A stretch of DNA of 40,801 nt, taken from NCBI GenBank assembly GCA_030608385.1, contig JAUWEG010000011.1, positions 1 to 40,801 of the forward strand, written 5' to 3'. This stretch comes from Candidatus Heimdallarchaeota archaeon. GTDB taxonomy: Archaea; Asgardarchaeota; Heimdallarchaeia; Heimdallarchaeales; Heimdallarchaeaceae. Under the pieces are notes generated by a model, which worked only from the letters and a program-made list of their open reading frames with translations, was not told where the DNA came from and ran no database searches. This document shows positions 31,105-38,873 of this stretch, piece by piece (position 1 is the first letter of the stretch; each line of letters begins with the position of its first letter). A program made the translations under genes and the position numbers.

Positions 31105-32094
31105 ATGACCATATTGGTAACTGGAGCAACTAGTGCAGTAGGATATTTTATTGCTAAGAAATTAAGAGAAGAGTATCCAAAGACAGAAATCAAAGCATTA
31201 ACTCGGTCAGACAAAAAATATCCTGCTTTAGAAGAACTAGGTGTCAGTTTCGTCAAAGGAGATCTAACAGATAAAGAATCTCTACTAAAGGCATTAAAGG
31301 GAATAAATGATGTCTATAATGCTGCTGGAGAAGCTAGAGATAATATCCCCTCAAGATTATATTACGATGTTAATGTGACAGGTACAAAAAATTTGCTTGA
31401 AGCATTTGTTGAGAACAATGGGAAGAAATTCTTGCATATAAGTACAGTTGGCATTTATGGTTACAAGGTAAAAAATCAACCAATAAAAGAGGATTATCCA
31501 AAAAAATCTGATCACCCTTATCATGAAACTAAATGGATAGCAGAGAAACTAGTATTCAAGTATGCACGAGAGCATGGTTTTTTTGCTTCAGCAGTTAGAC
31601 CACCTTACATTGTTGGACCCAAGGATAGACAAGTAGCACCCAAAATTTTTGATTACCTCCTGAAGGAAAGAAAGATACCTCTTGTTGGAACAGGTAAAGC
31701 TGTTGTTTCTTTTGTTCATCATAAGGATGTAGCTAGAGCTTTAGTTATGTGTGGAGCTACAGAAAAAGCTAATGGTGAAGCCTTTCATGTTATTGGCTCA
31801 ACTTGTACTGCTCGGGAGTTATTTGAACTGGCGGGAGAAATTACTGGAAAAGAACCTGTATTTGAAGAAATAAGTTTCCCACTAGCGATAACTGCAGCTG
31901 TTTTTAGTGAAACAATGGCTAAAATAAAGAAATCAACACCAAAAATATCCCGTAGAAGAGTAAATCAATTCAGTAGGACAAGAGTATATAGTTTAGAAAA
32001 AATTAACCAGATAGTGGGTTTTGAACCAGAATATTCTATTAAAGATTCTTTTCAGGATGCTTTTAACTGGATGAAAGAACAGAAGCTAGTATGA
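31105..32094 (+). CDS. NAD-dependent epimerase/dehydratase (extended SDR)
   Basis: 329 residues: Rossmann ILVTGATSAVG at the start, DLTDKESL for the second-strand region, catalytic Ser/Thr in HISTVGIYG, and YHETK (YxxxK) near residue 145. It belongs to the atypical or extended SDR group that includes 3-beta-hydroxysteroid dehydrogenase/UDP-sugar epimerase-like proteins. The exact substrate is not evident. TATATAG centred near 31073 gives a TSS about 6 nt before the ATG. It converges with a GT2 glycosyltransferase (11-nt gap), so a sugar role is possible but not shown. Confidence 0.87.
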   Translation: MTILVTGATSAVGYFIAKKLREEYPKTEIKALTRSDKKYPALEELGVSFVKGDLTDKESLLKALKGINDVYNAAGEARDNIPSRLYYDVNVTGTKNLLEAFVENNGKKFLHISTVGIYGYKVKNQPIKEDYPKKSDHPYHETKWIAEKLVFKYAREHGFFASAVRPPYIVGPKDRQVAPKIFDYLLKERKIPLVGTGKAVVSFVHHKDVARALVMCGATEKANGEAFHVIGSTCTARELFELAGEITGKEPVFEEISFPLAITAAVFSETMAKIKKSTPKISRRRVNQFSRTRVYSLEKINQIVGFEPEYSIKDSFQDAFNWMKEQKLV

Positions 32095-32105
32095 TTTATT
32101 TGATA

Positions 32106-32831
32106 TTATTCCTCAAAACCATATTTCTTTTCTATTACATATATTGGTTTTTGCTTAATTCTGTTAAAAGAACGAAATCTGAATAAATGGAAGAATCCAA
32201 CAAAAAGCCGTTTGAAACCATAACTTGATTTTCCTGTTAATCTTGGTCTATGATTGACTTCAATTTCTGTAATTCTGAAACCTTTACTGGTAAGAATTGT
32301 TGGGATGTATCTATGTGCACCTTTTGTTAATGTTAAATCCGAAACTGCTTCTTTTCTGTAAATTCTCAGCATACAATTGTTATCATGGATTTTACTTCGA
32401 TTAATTACCCTATTTAGAGAATTATAAATTTTCGAGCTAGTTTTCTTGAAAAAAGCATCATTACGTTTAACTCTCCAACCACAAACAACGTCATATTCTT
32501 CTGTTAAGGCACTGATTAAATGAGGAATGTTATTTGGGTCATCTTGGCCATCTCCATCAAGTGTGATGATAGAATCTCCTTCTGCATTGTCAAATCCAGC
32601 AGAAAGAGCTGCACTTTTACCATAGTTTTTTTTAAATTGAATTATGTGCAGTTTTTCTTCCTTAGATTTGAGTGAAAGAAGTTTATCTAAAGTAGCATCC
32701 TTCGATCCATCGTCTACAAAGATTATCTCAAAATCAGTTGTTACCTTCTGCAATATCTCTTTTAGTTCACGGTATACAGGTATAACATTACCTTCTTCAT
32801 TATGAACTGGAATAATTGCAGAAACCATCAT
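32106..32831 (-). CDS. Family 2 glycosyltransferase (dolichol-phosphate mannosyltransferase-like)
   Basis: 241 residues of the GT-A fold: start MVSAIIPVHNEEGN, VDDGSKD near residue 41, and the metal-binding DGDGQDDP near residue 92, then NNCMLRIYRK and the HRPRLTGKSSYG acceptor region. This resembles dolichyl/polyprenyl-phosphate hexose synthases (Dpm1-like) that load a sugar onto lipid phosphate for protein glycosylation, and the exported sequon-rich proteins in this window would be consumers. No C-terminal membrane helices, so it belongs to the soluble short form. Start is one of two adjacent ATG codons (32831 or 32828). Confidence 0.87.
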   Translation of the reverse strand: MMVSAIIPVHNEEGNVIPVYRELKEILQKVTTDFEIIFVDDGSKDATLDKLLSLKSKEEKLHIIQFKKNYGKSAALSAGFDNAEGDSIITLDGDGQDDPNNIPHLISALTEEYDVVCGWRVKRNDAFFKKTSSKIYNSLNRVINRSKIHDNNCMLRIYRKEAVSDLTLTKGAHRYIPTILTSKGFRITEIEVNHRPRLTGKSSYGFKRLFVGFFHLFRFRSFNRIKQKPIYVIEKKYGFEE

Positions 32832-32897
32832 TTCAAAATCCTTATTCTATTTGAAAACAAAAACCTTTCTTTAATCTTTAACTCTGGTAGGTAAAAA

Positions 32898-32973
32898 TGG
32901 TGGACCAGTCGGGACTTGAACCCGAGGCCTCATCGGTGCAAGCGATGCGATCTCCCAACTGATCTACTGGCCC
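32898..32973 (-). tRNA. tRNA-Ala(TGC)
   Basis: Reverse complement folds into a 76-nt cloverleaf. Acceptor GGGCCAG pairs with CTGGTCC with the G3-U70 pair that marks alanine tRNA. The anticodon loop CTTGCAC gives TGC (complement of 32938-32940). T-arm TCGGG-TTCAAGT-CCCGA; discriminator A; CCA encoded. No intron. A TATA-like element lies about 35 nt upstream (33001-33010, minus strand). Confidence 0.95.
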
Positions 32974-33371
32974 ATGTTGGATTGTCTTCCCTTCCTCCTT
33001 TTTTTAACATTTCGATATCGAAAAGATTTGTTTTAGTATAAACTTTTGGAAAATTGACATGAAAACTACTTTTTTTGATAATAGGCTGGTATTACACTTA
33101 CCGACAAAAACCAGTTTATAGACTCCCGACAAAAATCCTAAATTTGATGATTAATTGTCTTTCAGCCGTTTAAAGCCCCTCCCCATAGTTTCCAATGGAA
33201 ATGGTGGTTCTTTGTTGATTCAGCCCCTCTTCTTAACGAATGCGCTTCTAAGGAAAATAAAATTTATTCTATTAGATTTCTAGTGGAATGATAAATCGTT
33301 AAGTAAATATATTAGATGATTTTAAAAGTAAATATTATCTCTGTATAAATAGGAAAAACTCCGAAGAATAG
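32974..33371 (+). other. 398-bp non-coding region with CCGACAAAAA boxes and a GC-richer structured stretch
   Basis: No credible ORF. From left to right: the promoter region of tRNA-Ala, two CCGACAAAAA boxes each followed by a TTTATA or AAATTT element (33101-33142), then a patch of much higher G+C (about 33167-33250). In that patch, CCCCA...TTTCC-AAT-GGAAA-TGGTGG can fold (33181-33207), GCCCCTC occurs twice, and TGGTGGTTC matches part of RNA element B. Last comes the TATAAATAG box (33344-33352) of the next gene. The promoter-like boxes ahead of a GC-rich island suggest an unannotated RNA. Confidence 0.4.
33101..33142 (+). promoter_or_regulatory. Tandem CCGACAAAAA boxes with TATA-like elements (copies 2 and 3)
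   Basis: CCGACAAAAACCAGTTTATA (33101-33120) and CCGACAAAAATCCTAAATTT (33126-33145) are direct repeats with starts 25 bp apart. Another copy is at 1149. The shared decamer sits 4-5 bases ahead of a TATA-like element, as an activator or an extended BRE would. Confidence 0.4.
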
Positions 33372-33374
33372 GTG

Positions 33375-33692
33375 ATGATGATGGTAACAATCGGCGAGGC
33401 ACAAAAAAAACTGCTTGAACTCATTAACAGTAGAAACAGTGTAAAACAATTAGATGTAATGAATATTCCAAAAACTCCAAGCAGAATAATGGGAGAAAAA
33501 ATGTTGAATGCTTTTGCTAGCCAAATATTGGATGACTGTGAAGGTTTAGAATGTGATCCAACTATTGAGGATGAATTAATTGAAAGCCTTCTTAGTACCT
33601 TAGCATTAGCAGGTGTAGTAGGAATAGATTTAGAAAGAAAACTACTTGAAATATTAGGATTAATGGAAATAGTAACAGCTGATAGTTCATAA
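33375..33692 (+). CDS. Small protein of unknown function
   Basis: 103-106 residues, largely helical, with acidic and Leu/Ala-rich segments such as EDELIESLLSTLALAG and GIDLERKLLEILGL. The second stretch is reminiscent of the last helices of MazG/PRA-PH-like hydrolases (A-x3-GIDLE), but the EExxE metal motif is not present, so this is not claimed. The start region is GTG-ATG-ATG-ATG; TATAAATAG centred near 33347 predicts a TSS at about 33373, so one of the ATGs on a leaderless mRNA is likely. Three in-frame ATGs in a row leave the exact start open by nine bases. Confidence 0.65.
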   Translation: MMMVTIGEAQKKLLELINSRNSVKQLDVMNIPKTPSRIMGEKMLNAFASQILDDCEGLECDPTIEDELIESLLSTLALAGVVGIDLERKLLEILGLMEIVTADSS

Positions 33693-33783
33693 GAACAAAA
33701 AGTAAGGTCTCTGTCGAAGGGAGGGAGTCATCATCATTTTACTATTATGAGTTATGAAAAAATCTAAATAAGTTATTTTTAAA

Positions 33784-34317
33784 ATGTGTTTGATGATTGG
33801 TTTAAAACGTGGTATGGTTCAGTTAAAACCATATGACCCACAGTGGAAAGAACTTTTCAAACGGGAAAAAGAACTAATATCATCAGTAATAACTGATTTT
33901 CTAATTGATATCCAGCACATTGGAAGTACTGCTATCCCAAATATTGTGGCTAAACCAATTATAGATATCGCTGTAGCAATTGATTCACTTGATAACATTG
34001 AAAAAATCATCCTCCCTCTAGAAAATATAGGTTTTATTTATAGGGGAGAGCAGGGAATTCCAGACAGACATTTGTTTGTGAAAGGGGGAGAGAATTATAG
34101 AACCCATCATCTTCATGTTATGCAAAAAGGTCATTATGAATGGGATAAACATATTCTGTTTAGAGATTTTTTGAAAAAACATCCAAATGATGCAAAACAA
34201 TATTCTGAACTTAAACAGAAATTATTCCTTAAATATGGCAAAGACAGAGAGAAATATACTGACAGTAAATCAGATTTCATACAAAAGATAATTGAAAAAG
34301 CAAAGAAGAAGCAGTAA
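33784..34317 (+). CDS. GrpB-family protein (nucleotidyltransferase-like, UPF0157)
   Basis: 177 residues with the GrpB pattern: YDPQWKELFKRE near the start, HIGSTAI near residue 45, KPIIDIAV, and the late FRDFLKKHP and KQKLFLKYGKDREKYTDSKSDFI segment. GrpB belongs to the nucleotidyltransferase superfamily; its function is not settled. The family usually starts just before the YDP motif, so MVQLKPYDPQW at 33814 is a credible alternative to the ATG at 33784. A tRNA-Thr gene on the other strand follows. Confidence 0.85.
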   Translation: MCLMIGLKRGMVQLKPYDPQWKELFKREKELISSVITDFLIDIQHIGSTAIPNIVAKPIIDIAVAIDSLDNIEKIILPLENIGFIYRGEQGIPDRHLFVKGGENYRTHHLHVMQKGHYEWDKHILFRDFLKKHPNDAKQYSELKQKLFLKYGKDREKYTDSKSDFIQKIIEKAKKKQ

Positions 34318-34338
34318 TGAATTAATAAAAGAAAATGA

Positions 34339-34413
34339 TGGAGCCTCGGAAGGGAATTGAACCCTCGACTAATTGATTACAAGTCAATCACTCTACCACT
34401 GAGTTACCGAGGC
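34339..34413 (-). tRNA. tRNA-Thr(TGT)
   Basis: 75-nt cloverleaf on the minus strand: acceptor GCCTCGG with CCGAGGC, anticodon loop CTTGTAA giving TGT (complement of 34379-34381), T-arm GAGGG-TTCAATT-CCCTT, discriminator T and encoded CCA. T73 is the normal discriminator of archaeal threonine tRNAs. No intron. A TATA-like TTTTTATAAG lies upstream near 34442-34451. Confidence 0.95.
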
Positions 34414-34474
34414 AACACTTTGCAAGGAGTTTTGATAATATTCTTATAAAAAATATTTTGATTGTTACTATCTT

Positions 34475-35149
34475 TTACTCTAGCTTGATTTTCTCGCGGA
34501 TTTCTATCCTACCAACTGTTAAATAAGGTCTAGCTGCTACAATCTGAATATCTTCTACTCTCATAGTTCCGATTTTCACATTTCTATATTTTTCAGTTAT
34601 TATATGAATTATATTTCTAGCTTCAGTTTTTTCTATTCTGACTAAGGATATATGTGGCATATAGAATGGAAAGTATTTTTCTAAATGTGGAAACTCTTCG
34701 AAAATCTTGTTGAAGATGGATTCAAGATGCTGATTCTCATCGAATACTTGTGCAAAAATGATTCTCTCGAAGCAATTAATTCCTCGAATTTCAATGTCAA
34801 AAGGTGAGAAGCTGCGTGTAACCTTGGTCATTTTTTCTTTTATTTCCTTAATATCTCCTTGATCTTCCCAACCAAATTCTTTGAGAGTTATATGGAAATA
34901 TATAGGATGAAAATAAGTATGTCTGTGATCAACCCTATCGAAAACAGCTTGAATTTGTTGGAGTTTTTCACAAAGAGAATGAGAAACCTTAACAATAGAA
35001 GCTAGAAAAGGAGGATTGTTCTTATCATAGAGTTTTCTTCCAGAGTAGATTACATTATCATCAAAAAGAGGAACTCTATCTTCTAACATAATTTTACTAT
35101 AATATTCCCAATTCTTCTCAAACAACTCTTTCTGAGTTTTAATATCCAT
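34475..35149 (-). CDS. 2H phosphoesterase (2'-5' RNA ligase-like)
   Basis: 224 residues with the two catalytic His motifs of the 2H superfamily: FHITLKEFG near residue 85 and MPHISLVRIE near residue 165, both H-[IT]-[ST]-L. Members act on 2',5' or cyclic phosphodiesters in RNA, including tRNA splicing intermediates. It is slightly longer than a minimal LigT protein. It lies between tRNA-Thr and tRNA-Asn, which may be chance. The genome has a tRNA intron (17623) that requires processing, but no direct link is shown. Confidence 0.82.
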   Translation of the reverse strand: MDIKTQKELFEKNWEYYSKIMLEDRVPLFDDNVIYSGRKLYDKNNPPFLASIVKVSHSLCEKLQQIQAVFDRVDHRHTYFHPIYFHITLKEFGWEDQGDIKEIKEKMTKVTRSFSPFDIEIRGINCFERIIFAQVFDENQHLESIFNKIFEEFPHLEKYFPFYMPHISLVRIEKTEARNIIHIITEKYRNVKIGTMRVEDIQIVAARPYLTVGRIEIREKIKLE

Positions 35150-35221
35150 TCTTACTCCGATAAACTGACGGTTTCATGTTGATAATTCTTCCTATGAGAA
35201 ATTAAAGAATAGAAAAAAAGG

Positions 35222-35230
35222 TTTAAAAAG
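35222..35230 (+). promoter_or_regulatory. TATA box of tRNA-Asn
   Basis: TTTAAAAAG, centred near 35226, predicts a TSS about 14 nt before the tRNA at 35266. Confidence 0.45.
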
Positions 35231-35265
35231 AAAGAGAAAGTAGAACGAATATAGCCAAAAGACCT

Positions 35266-35342
35266 GCCGTTGTAGCTCAGTCTGGTGGAGCAATCGGCTG
35301 TTAACCGATCGGTCGTAGGTTCAAATCCTACCAGCGGCGCCA
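35266..35342 (+). tRNA. tRNA-Asn(GTT)
   Basis: 77-nt cloverleaf: acceptor GCCGTTG with CAGCGGC, anticodon loop CTGTTAA giving GTT (35300-35302), T-arm GTAGG-TTCAAAT-CCTAC, discriminator G and encoded CCA. G73 is the usual asparagine discriminator. No intron. The minus-strand ORF that crosses it is a false translation of tRNA sequence. Confidence 0.96.
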
Positions 35343-35387
35343 TCCTTCCTTCCTTCTTACTTACAATCATTGTTTCAATTTTTTTAT

Positions 35388-35397
35388 GCTTTTATAC
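35388..35397 (+). promoter_or_regulatory. TATA promoter of GCTAGC-stem RNA element B
   Basis: GCTTTTATAC, centred near 35393, lies 25 nt before the first base of the stem at 35418, the same geometry as at elements A and C. Confidence 0.5.
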
Positions 35398-35417
35398 TCT
35401 TTTCTTCATATCCTTCT

Positions 35418-35499
35418 GAAGCTAGCTTGCCTACTCTGCTTGGTGGTTCAGACGTTGCATTCTTATTAATGATATAGCAAGCTTAGTAGAGCTAGCTTC
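35418..35499 (+). ncRNA. GCTAGC-stem small RNA, element B (novel family candidate)
   Basis: 82-nt element opening GAAGCTAGCT and closing AGCTAGCTTC, with additional nested pairs CTACT/AGTAG and GCTTG/CAAGC after short bulges, making a stem of about 20 bp. Near the loop it has TCTGCTTGGTGGTT and TGCATT, as in element A. It lies 76 nt downstream of tRNA-Asn on the same strand, again with its own TATA box. The 3' flank CTTTTTCC would serve as a terminator. No ORF or known RNA fold is recognised. This is the best-structured member of the proposed family. Confidence 0.55.
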
Positions 35500-35536
35500 C
35501 TTTTTCCATCTATCTTATTTTTGTAAGAATTGAGTG

Positions 35537-36832
35537 TTATCTTGATTTACATATTGAATCCAAGGTTTTCAAGAATAGCCTTATTTCTTCTATTGTATTG
35601 TAGTGAACTAAACTAATTCTGATAATCTTCTGCTTATTATAGATGTCTTGAGCATATGAATAATAGTGACCTGCGCGAGCTGCTATCCCTCCTTCCTTCC
35701 AGAGACGGTTAACTACTTCTTCTTCAGGAATGTTATCCACTTCAAAAGAAAAAGTTGGGTCTCTTTCGTCTAATCGATTTAGGTCAGTCAATCCGTATAC
35801 TGTTACTTTTGGCATGTCTAGTAAACCTGGGATATCCTCAAATCCAGTAAGGATGGCTTTGGAAAATTCTGTTTCGTATTTTTCTATTGCATCCATTGCA
35901 ATCTTCAATGCACGCTTATTTTCATCAAAATTCGAGAATTTACTTTCGTACTTTGATTGAACCTCCCTTGATAACCAAAGAAAATGATTAATAACACCAC
36001 TAAAAGCTGCAAATGTTGCTTGATTCCTGGTTCCCCACTCAAATTTGCCTGGAGGAGTTTTTGGAGCTGTTCTTACTTTGAAAGGTTGAAGATTTTCAAG
36101 ATGTTCTTTCTTACCATAGAGAAAACTACCATGAGAAGTAAAAAGTTTGTATCCTGAAAAAACAAGAAAGTCACAATCTAAAGCTTGAACATCAGTTGGT
36201 CCATGAGGAATATGATGTACTGCGTCCACTACAAAAAATGCCCCAACTTCTCGTGCTAATTTTCCAATCTCTTCCAAAGGACTTTTTGTTCCCAGCATAT
36301 TCGAAGCAGCTGTAATGGTTACAATTTTTGTATTAGAATCAATCAGCTCTTGTAAGTGATTCATATCGAGTGTACCTTCTTCCATGTTCAGCTTGGCAAA
36401 TCGAACTTGCTTGATTTTTCCACGTTTATTCAGTTCTACCCAAGGATCTATGTTGGTATAATGCTCATAATTTGTTGTGACAACATTCTCTCTGCCTGTG
36501 AGATTTTTGCCCAAAGCATAGCTTAAATTGAAGAGCAAAGAAGTTGAGGATTCTCCAGAAACAATAGTTGATGGGTCGGGAGTATTTAAAAAATCTGCTG
36601 CCGCTTGTCTCCCCTTAAAGATAATTTCACTTGCTTTTCTGGACTCATCAAAAATACCTCCTACATTCGCACTCCAATTGATTCGAGCTTCAGCTTCTGC
36701 TTGAGCTGCTTGCCCCAATACAAGTGTTGCAGTGCCATTATCAAAGAAAGCACGCTTTCGTCCATTGAAGTCAGTAGATGCTCTAGGAAAGGCTGCTCTA
36801 ATCAGTTCTATGAATTCTTTGTCAAACATCAT
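35537..36832 (-). CDS. Class V aminotransferase (cysteine desulfurase-like)
   Basis: 431 residues, fold-type I PLP enzyme of the NifS/SufS group. The PLP-contact Asp is in VVDAVHHIPHG, and the Schiff-base lysine is FSGYKLF near residue 230. GESSTSLLF and TAASNMLGT segments fit. The C-terminal domain has the R-x-G-H-Y region (AARAGHYYSY) with no clear active-site Cys loop of the SufS type, so a desulfurase function is not certain; kynureninase or isopenicillin epimerase-like activities are alternatives. It starts 28 nt after the stop of the LLM oxidoreductase on the same strand, suggesting an operon. Confidence 0.87.
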   Translation of the reverse strand: MMFDKEFIELIRAAFPRASTDFNGRKRAFFDNGTATLVLGQAAQAEAEARINWSANVGGIFDESRKASEIIFKGRQAAADFLNTPDPSTIVSGESSTSLLFNLSYALGKNLTGRENVVTTNYEHYTNIDPWVELNKRGKIKQVRFAKLNMEEGTLDMNHLQELIDSNTKIVTITAASNMLGTKSPLEEIGKLAREVGAFFVVDAVHHIPHGPTDVQALDCDFLVFSGYKLFTSHGSFLYGKKEHLENLQPFKVRTAPKTPPGKFEWGTRNQATFAAFSGVINHFLWLSREVQSKYESKFSNFDENKRALKIAMDAIEKYETEFSKAILTGFEDIPGLLDMPKVTVYGLTDLNRLDERDPTFSFEVDNIPEEEVVNRLWKEGGIAARAGHYYSYAQDIYNKQKIIRISLVHYNTIEEIRLFLKTLDSICKSR

Positions 36833-36859
36833 CTGAATGATATTTGATTCACAAATAGT

Positions 36860-37708
36860 TTAAAAGCTTCTTACATGGTCGCTTAATCGTTCTAGAAAAT
36901 CTAATCTTTCTTCTGGTTTGATATCTCCTCTGGATAGATCAAAAACTATTCTGTGAATTCCGTTTTCTTCATATTCGTTGATTATTTGTTCTAAATCTGT
37001 ATCTCTATAAACATCTAAATGAACTGATAAATGGAAATCTCTATCCTTTAATCTATCCTGATAAGGTGCAATTATTTGTTTGATTTCCTCCCCACTTGCA
37101 CCAGCTGGATGTAATCCATCCCCATATTCTATTGCTGTTTCTATCATATAATCAGATGTACCTGCAACAATTAAGGGCAATTTGGAAAGTTCAGGTCTTA
37201 ATGGCTTGAAACTCACGTTTTTGAATTGAAAATATTTCCCTTCAAATGAAGTTTCTCCTCTCCATAAGGTTCGTATGATTTGAAGACCTTCACGAAGTTT
37301 GCTGCCGCGTTTTCTGAAGTTTTCTCCAAGATAACCAAATTCAGTTTCATTCCATCCCGCTCCGAATGTCATTACAATTCTTCCATTAGTTAGATAATCT
37401 AAAGTGGCTAACTGTTTAGCTACAATGATAGGATTCCTTATCGGAAGAACTAGTGTAGAAACTCCAAATTTAATTCGATTTGTGTGTCCTGCGAGAAAAG
37501 CTATCGTTGTTAAGGGTTCGGCAATATTATTGTAAAGTGCAGTAGTAGTATTTCCATAGATTGTCAAACCTTTTTCATCAGATTGCATGATATGATCAAT
37601 AGTCCAAAGAGATTCAAAACCTGCTTTTTCTGCAATTTTAGCAGTTTCAATTAAAAAATCTCTTTCTAAATTCATATCAAAGTTTTCTAATGTATAACCA
37701 AACTTCAT
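36860..37708 (-). CDS. LLM-class (F420-type) flavin/deazaflavin oxidoreductase
   Basis: About 282 residues of the luciferase-like monooxygenase fold, with WTIDHIMQ near residue 38, GVSTLVLPIRNP near residue 85 and GRIVMTFGAGWNETEF near residue 114. In archaea this group mostly uses coenzyme F420. The substrate is not known. The ATG at 37708 (MKFGYT) fits a minus-strand TATA near 37732 better than the GTG at 37717. The aminotransferase gene follows after 27 nt, so both likely belong to one transcript. Confidence 0.87.
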   Translation of the reverse strand: MKFGYTLENFDMNLERDFLIETAKIAEKAGFESLWTIDHIMQSDEKGLTIYGNTTTALYNNIAEPLTTIAFLAGHTNRIKFGVSTLVLPIRNPIIVAKQLATLDYLTNGRIVMTFGAGWNETEFGYLGENFRKRGSKLREGLQIIRTLWRGETSFEGKYFQFKNVSFKPLRPELSKLPLIVAGTSDYMIETAIEYGDGLHPAGASGEEIKQIIAPYQDRLKDRDFHLSVHLDVYRDTDLEQIINEYEENGIHRIVFDLSRGDIKPEERLDFLERLSDHVRSF

Positions 37709-37847
37709 TTTAGTCACCTGAACTATTTTTAATAACAGATATCTTTACCCTTGACATTTTCATACACCATTCTAGTTATCAATTAGTAAAATACATAGGC
37801 AGTTATAAAACTAAAGGTTAAAATCAAGAAATCTTTTCATATCAATA

Positions 37848-38873
37848 ATGAGTGAAAAAGAAGTTAATGTTCTTTGTATCTGGAAACCAAATGATATTTT
37901 AAGAAATTATCTAGAAGAAGGACTAAAAGGATACCATAATGTCAAGCTGATTTTTCCCGAAGATTTTTCTGGACAAAATTTGTTAGAACTTGCTCCAAAG
38001 GCTGATATTATCATGGGATGGAGACCAACAAAAGAATTACTTGAAGTTGCTACCAAGCTTCAGCTTTTCATTAATCCAGGAGCAGGAGTACAACATCTTG
38101 TTCCCCTTTTCAGAGAAGTAACAACAAATAGAAAGTTAATTTTAGTCAATGGACATGGTAATGCTTACTTCACTGCTCAGCATGTTGTAGCAATCTTATT
38201 GGCTCTAATGAACAAGGTGATTCTTCACCATAATTGGATGGTTGAGGGTCATTGGAGAAGGGGCGATTCATTTTCTACCTCTATACCTCTACGTGGAAGA
38301 AAAGTAGGTTTGCTAGGATATGGGGCAGTTAATAGATTAGTACACACTTTTCTGTCTGGATTCAATGTCGACTTTTCCATTCTAAGAAATAATTGGAGCA
38401 AACAAATGGAACCTTTAGTTACTCCTGCAGAACAGTATTCTTCTAATGATCTCCCAAAATTCCTGAGAGAAATTGATATTCTAGTTGTTGCCTTACCTTT
38501 AACATCTGTAACTGAAGGTTTAATCCAGGAAAAAGAACTTGAATTACTGGGAGAAGATAGTTTACTTGTTAATATAGGTAGAGGGCCAATCATTGATGAG
38601 AAGAGTTTATTTGAAGCCCTGAAGGAAGGCAAAATAGCTGGTGCTGCAATCGATGTTTGGTATAATTATCAACCAGAAGACGATGACAGAGGGAAAAAAT
38701 ATCCTTCCTCATATCCTTTTCATGAACTAAATAATGTCATTTTATCCCCTCATAGAGGTGCATCACCTATGAGTGATCTAAAGAGATGGGATGAACAAAT
38801 AGAAAATATACGTAGATTTGCAGAAGGCAAGAAGAAATTCTTGAATGAAGTAAATCTTAAAGAAGGCTACTAA
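37848..38873 (+). CDS. D-isomer-specific 2-hydroxyacid dehydrogenase
   Basis: 341 residues. The NAD domain begins VGLLGYGAVN (third glycine of GxGxxG replaced by Asn), catalytic Arg is in VNIGRGPIIDE, and the His in LSPHRGAS. These are marks of the family that reduces 2-keto acids to D-2-hydroxyacids (D-lactate, D-glycerate, or phosphoglycerate relatives). The loss of the third Gly is common in divergent members. The exact substrate is open. A TATA-like GGTTAAAATC centred near 37820 puts the TSS just before the ATG. It overlaps the stop of the convergent AhpD-like gene by 4 nt. Confidence 0.88.
   Translation: MSEKEVNVLCIWKPNDILRNYLEEGLKGYHNVKLIFPEDFSGQNLLELAPKADIIMGWRPTKELLEVATKLQLFINPGAGVQHLVPLFREVTTNRKLILVNGHGNAYFTAQHVVAILLALMNKVILHHNWMVEGHWRRGDSFSTSIPLRGRKVGLLGYGAVNRLVHTFLSGFNVDFSILRNNWSKQMEPLVTPAEQYSSNDLPKFLREIDILVVALPLTSVTEGLIQEKELELLGEDSLLVNIGRGPIIDEKSLFEALKEGKIAGAAIDVWYNYQPEDDDRGKKYPSSYPFHELNNVILSPHRGASPMSDLKRWDEQIENIRRFAEGKKKFLNEVNLKEGY

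Noticed and set aside
33101-33142. CRISPR-like direct repeats
   Set aside because: Only two copies with a 15-bp spacer and a 10-bp repeat; the third copy is 32 kb away. No cas genes.
33375-33692. MazG-like pyrophosphohydrolase
   Set aside because: Only the final helix resembles MazG; the EExxE metal-binding motif is missing.
35152-35370. 72-aa minus-strand ORF reading VGFEPTTDRLTADCSTRLSYNG
   Set aside because: This is the well-known false protein made by translating the antisense of a tRNA gene; it overlaps tRNA-Asn exactly.
9813-35499. The GCTAGC inverted repeats as a MITE family
   Set aside because: No target-site duplications flank any of the three copies, interiors differ in length and sequence, and each has a precisely spaced upstream TATA box, which favours RNA genes. 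Not fully excluded without more copies.
35537-36832. Firm call of cysteine desulfurase (SufS/NifS)
   Set aside because: The PLP lysine is clear, but I do not see the active-site cysteine loop, so only the class V family is claimed.
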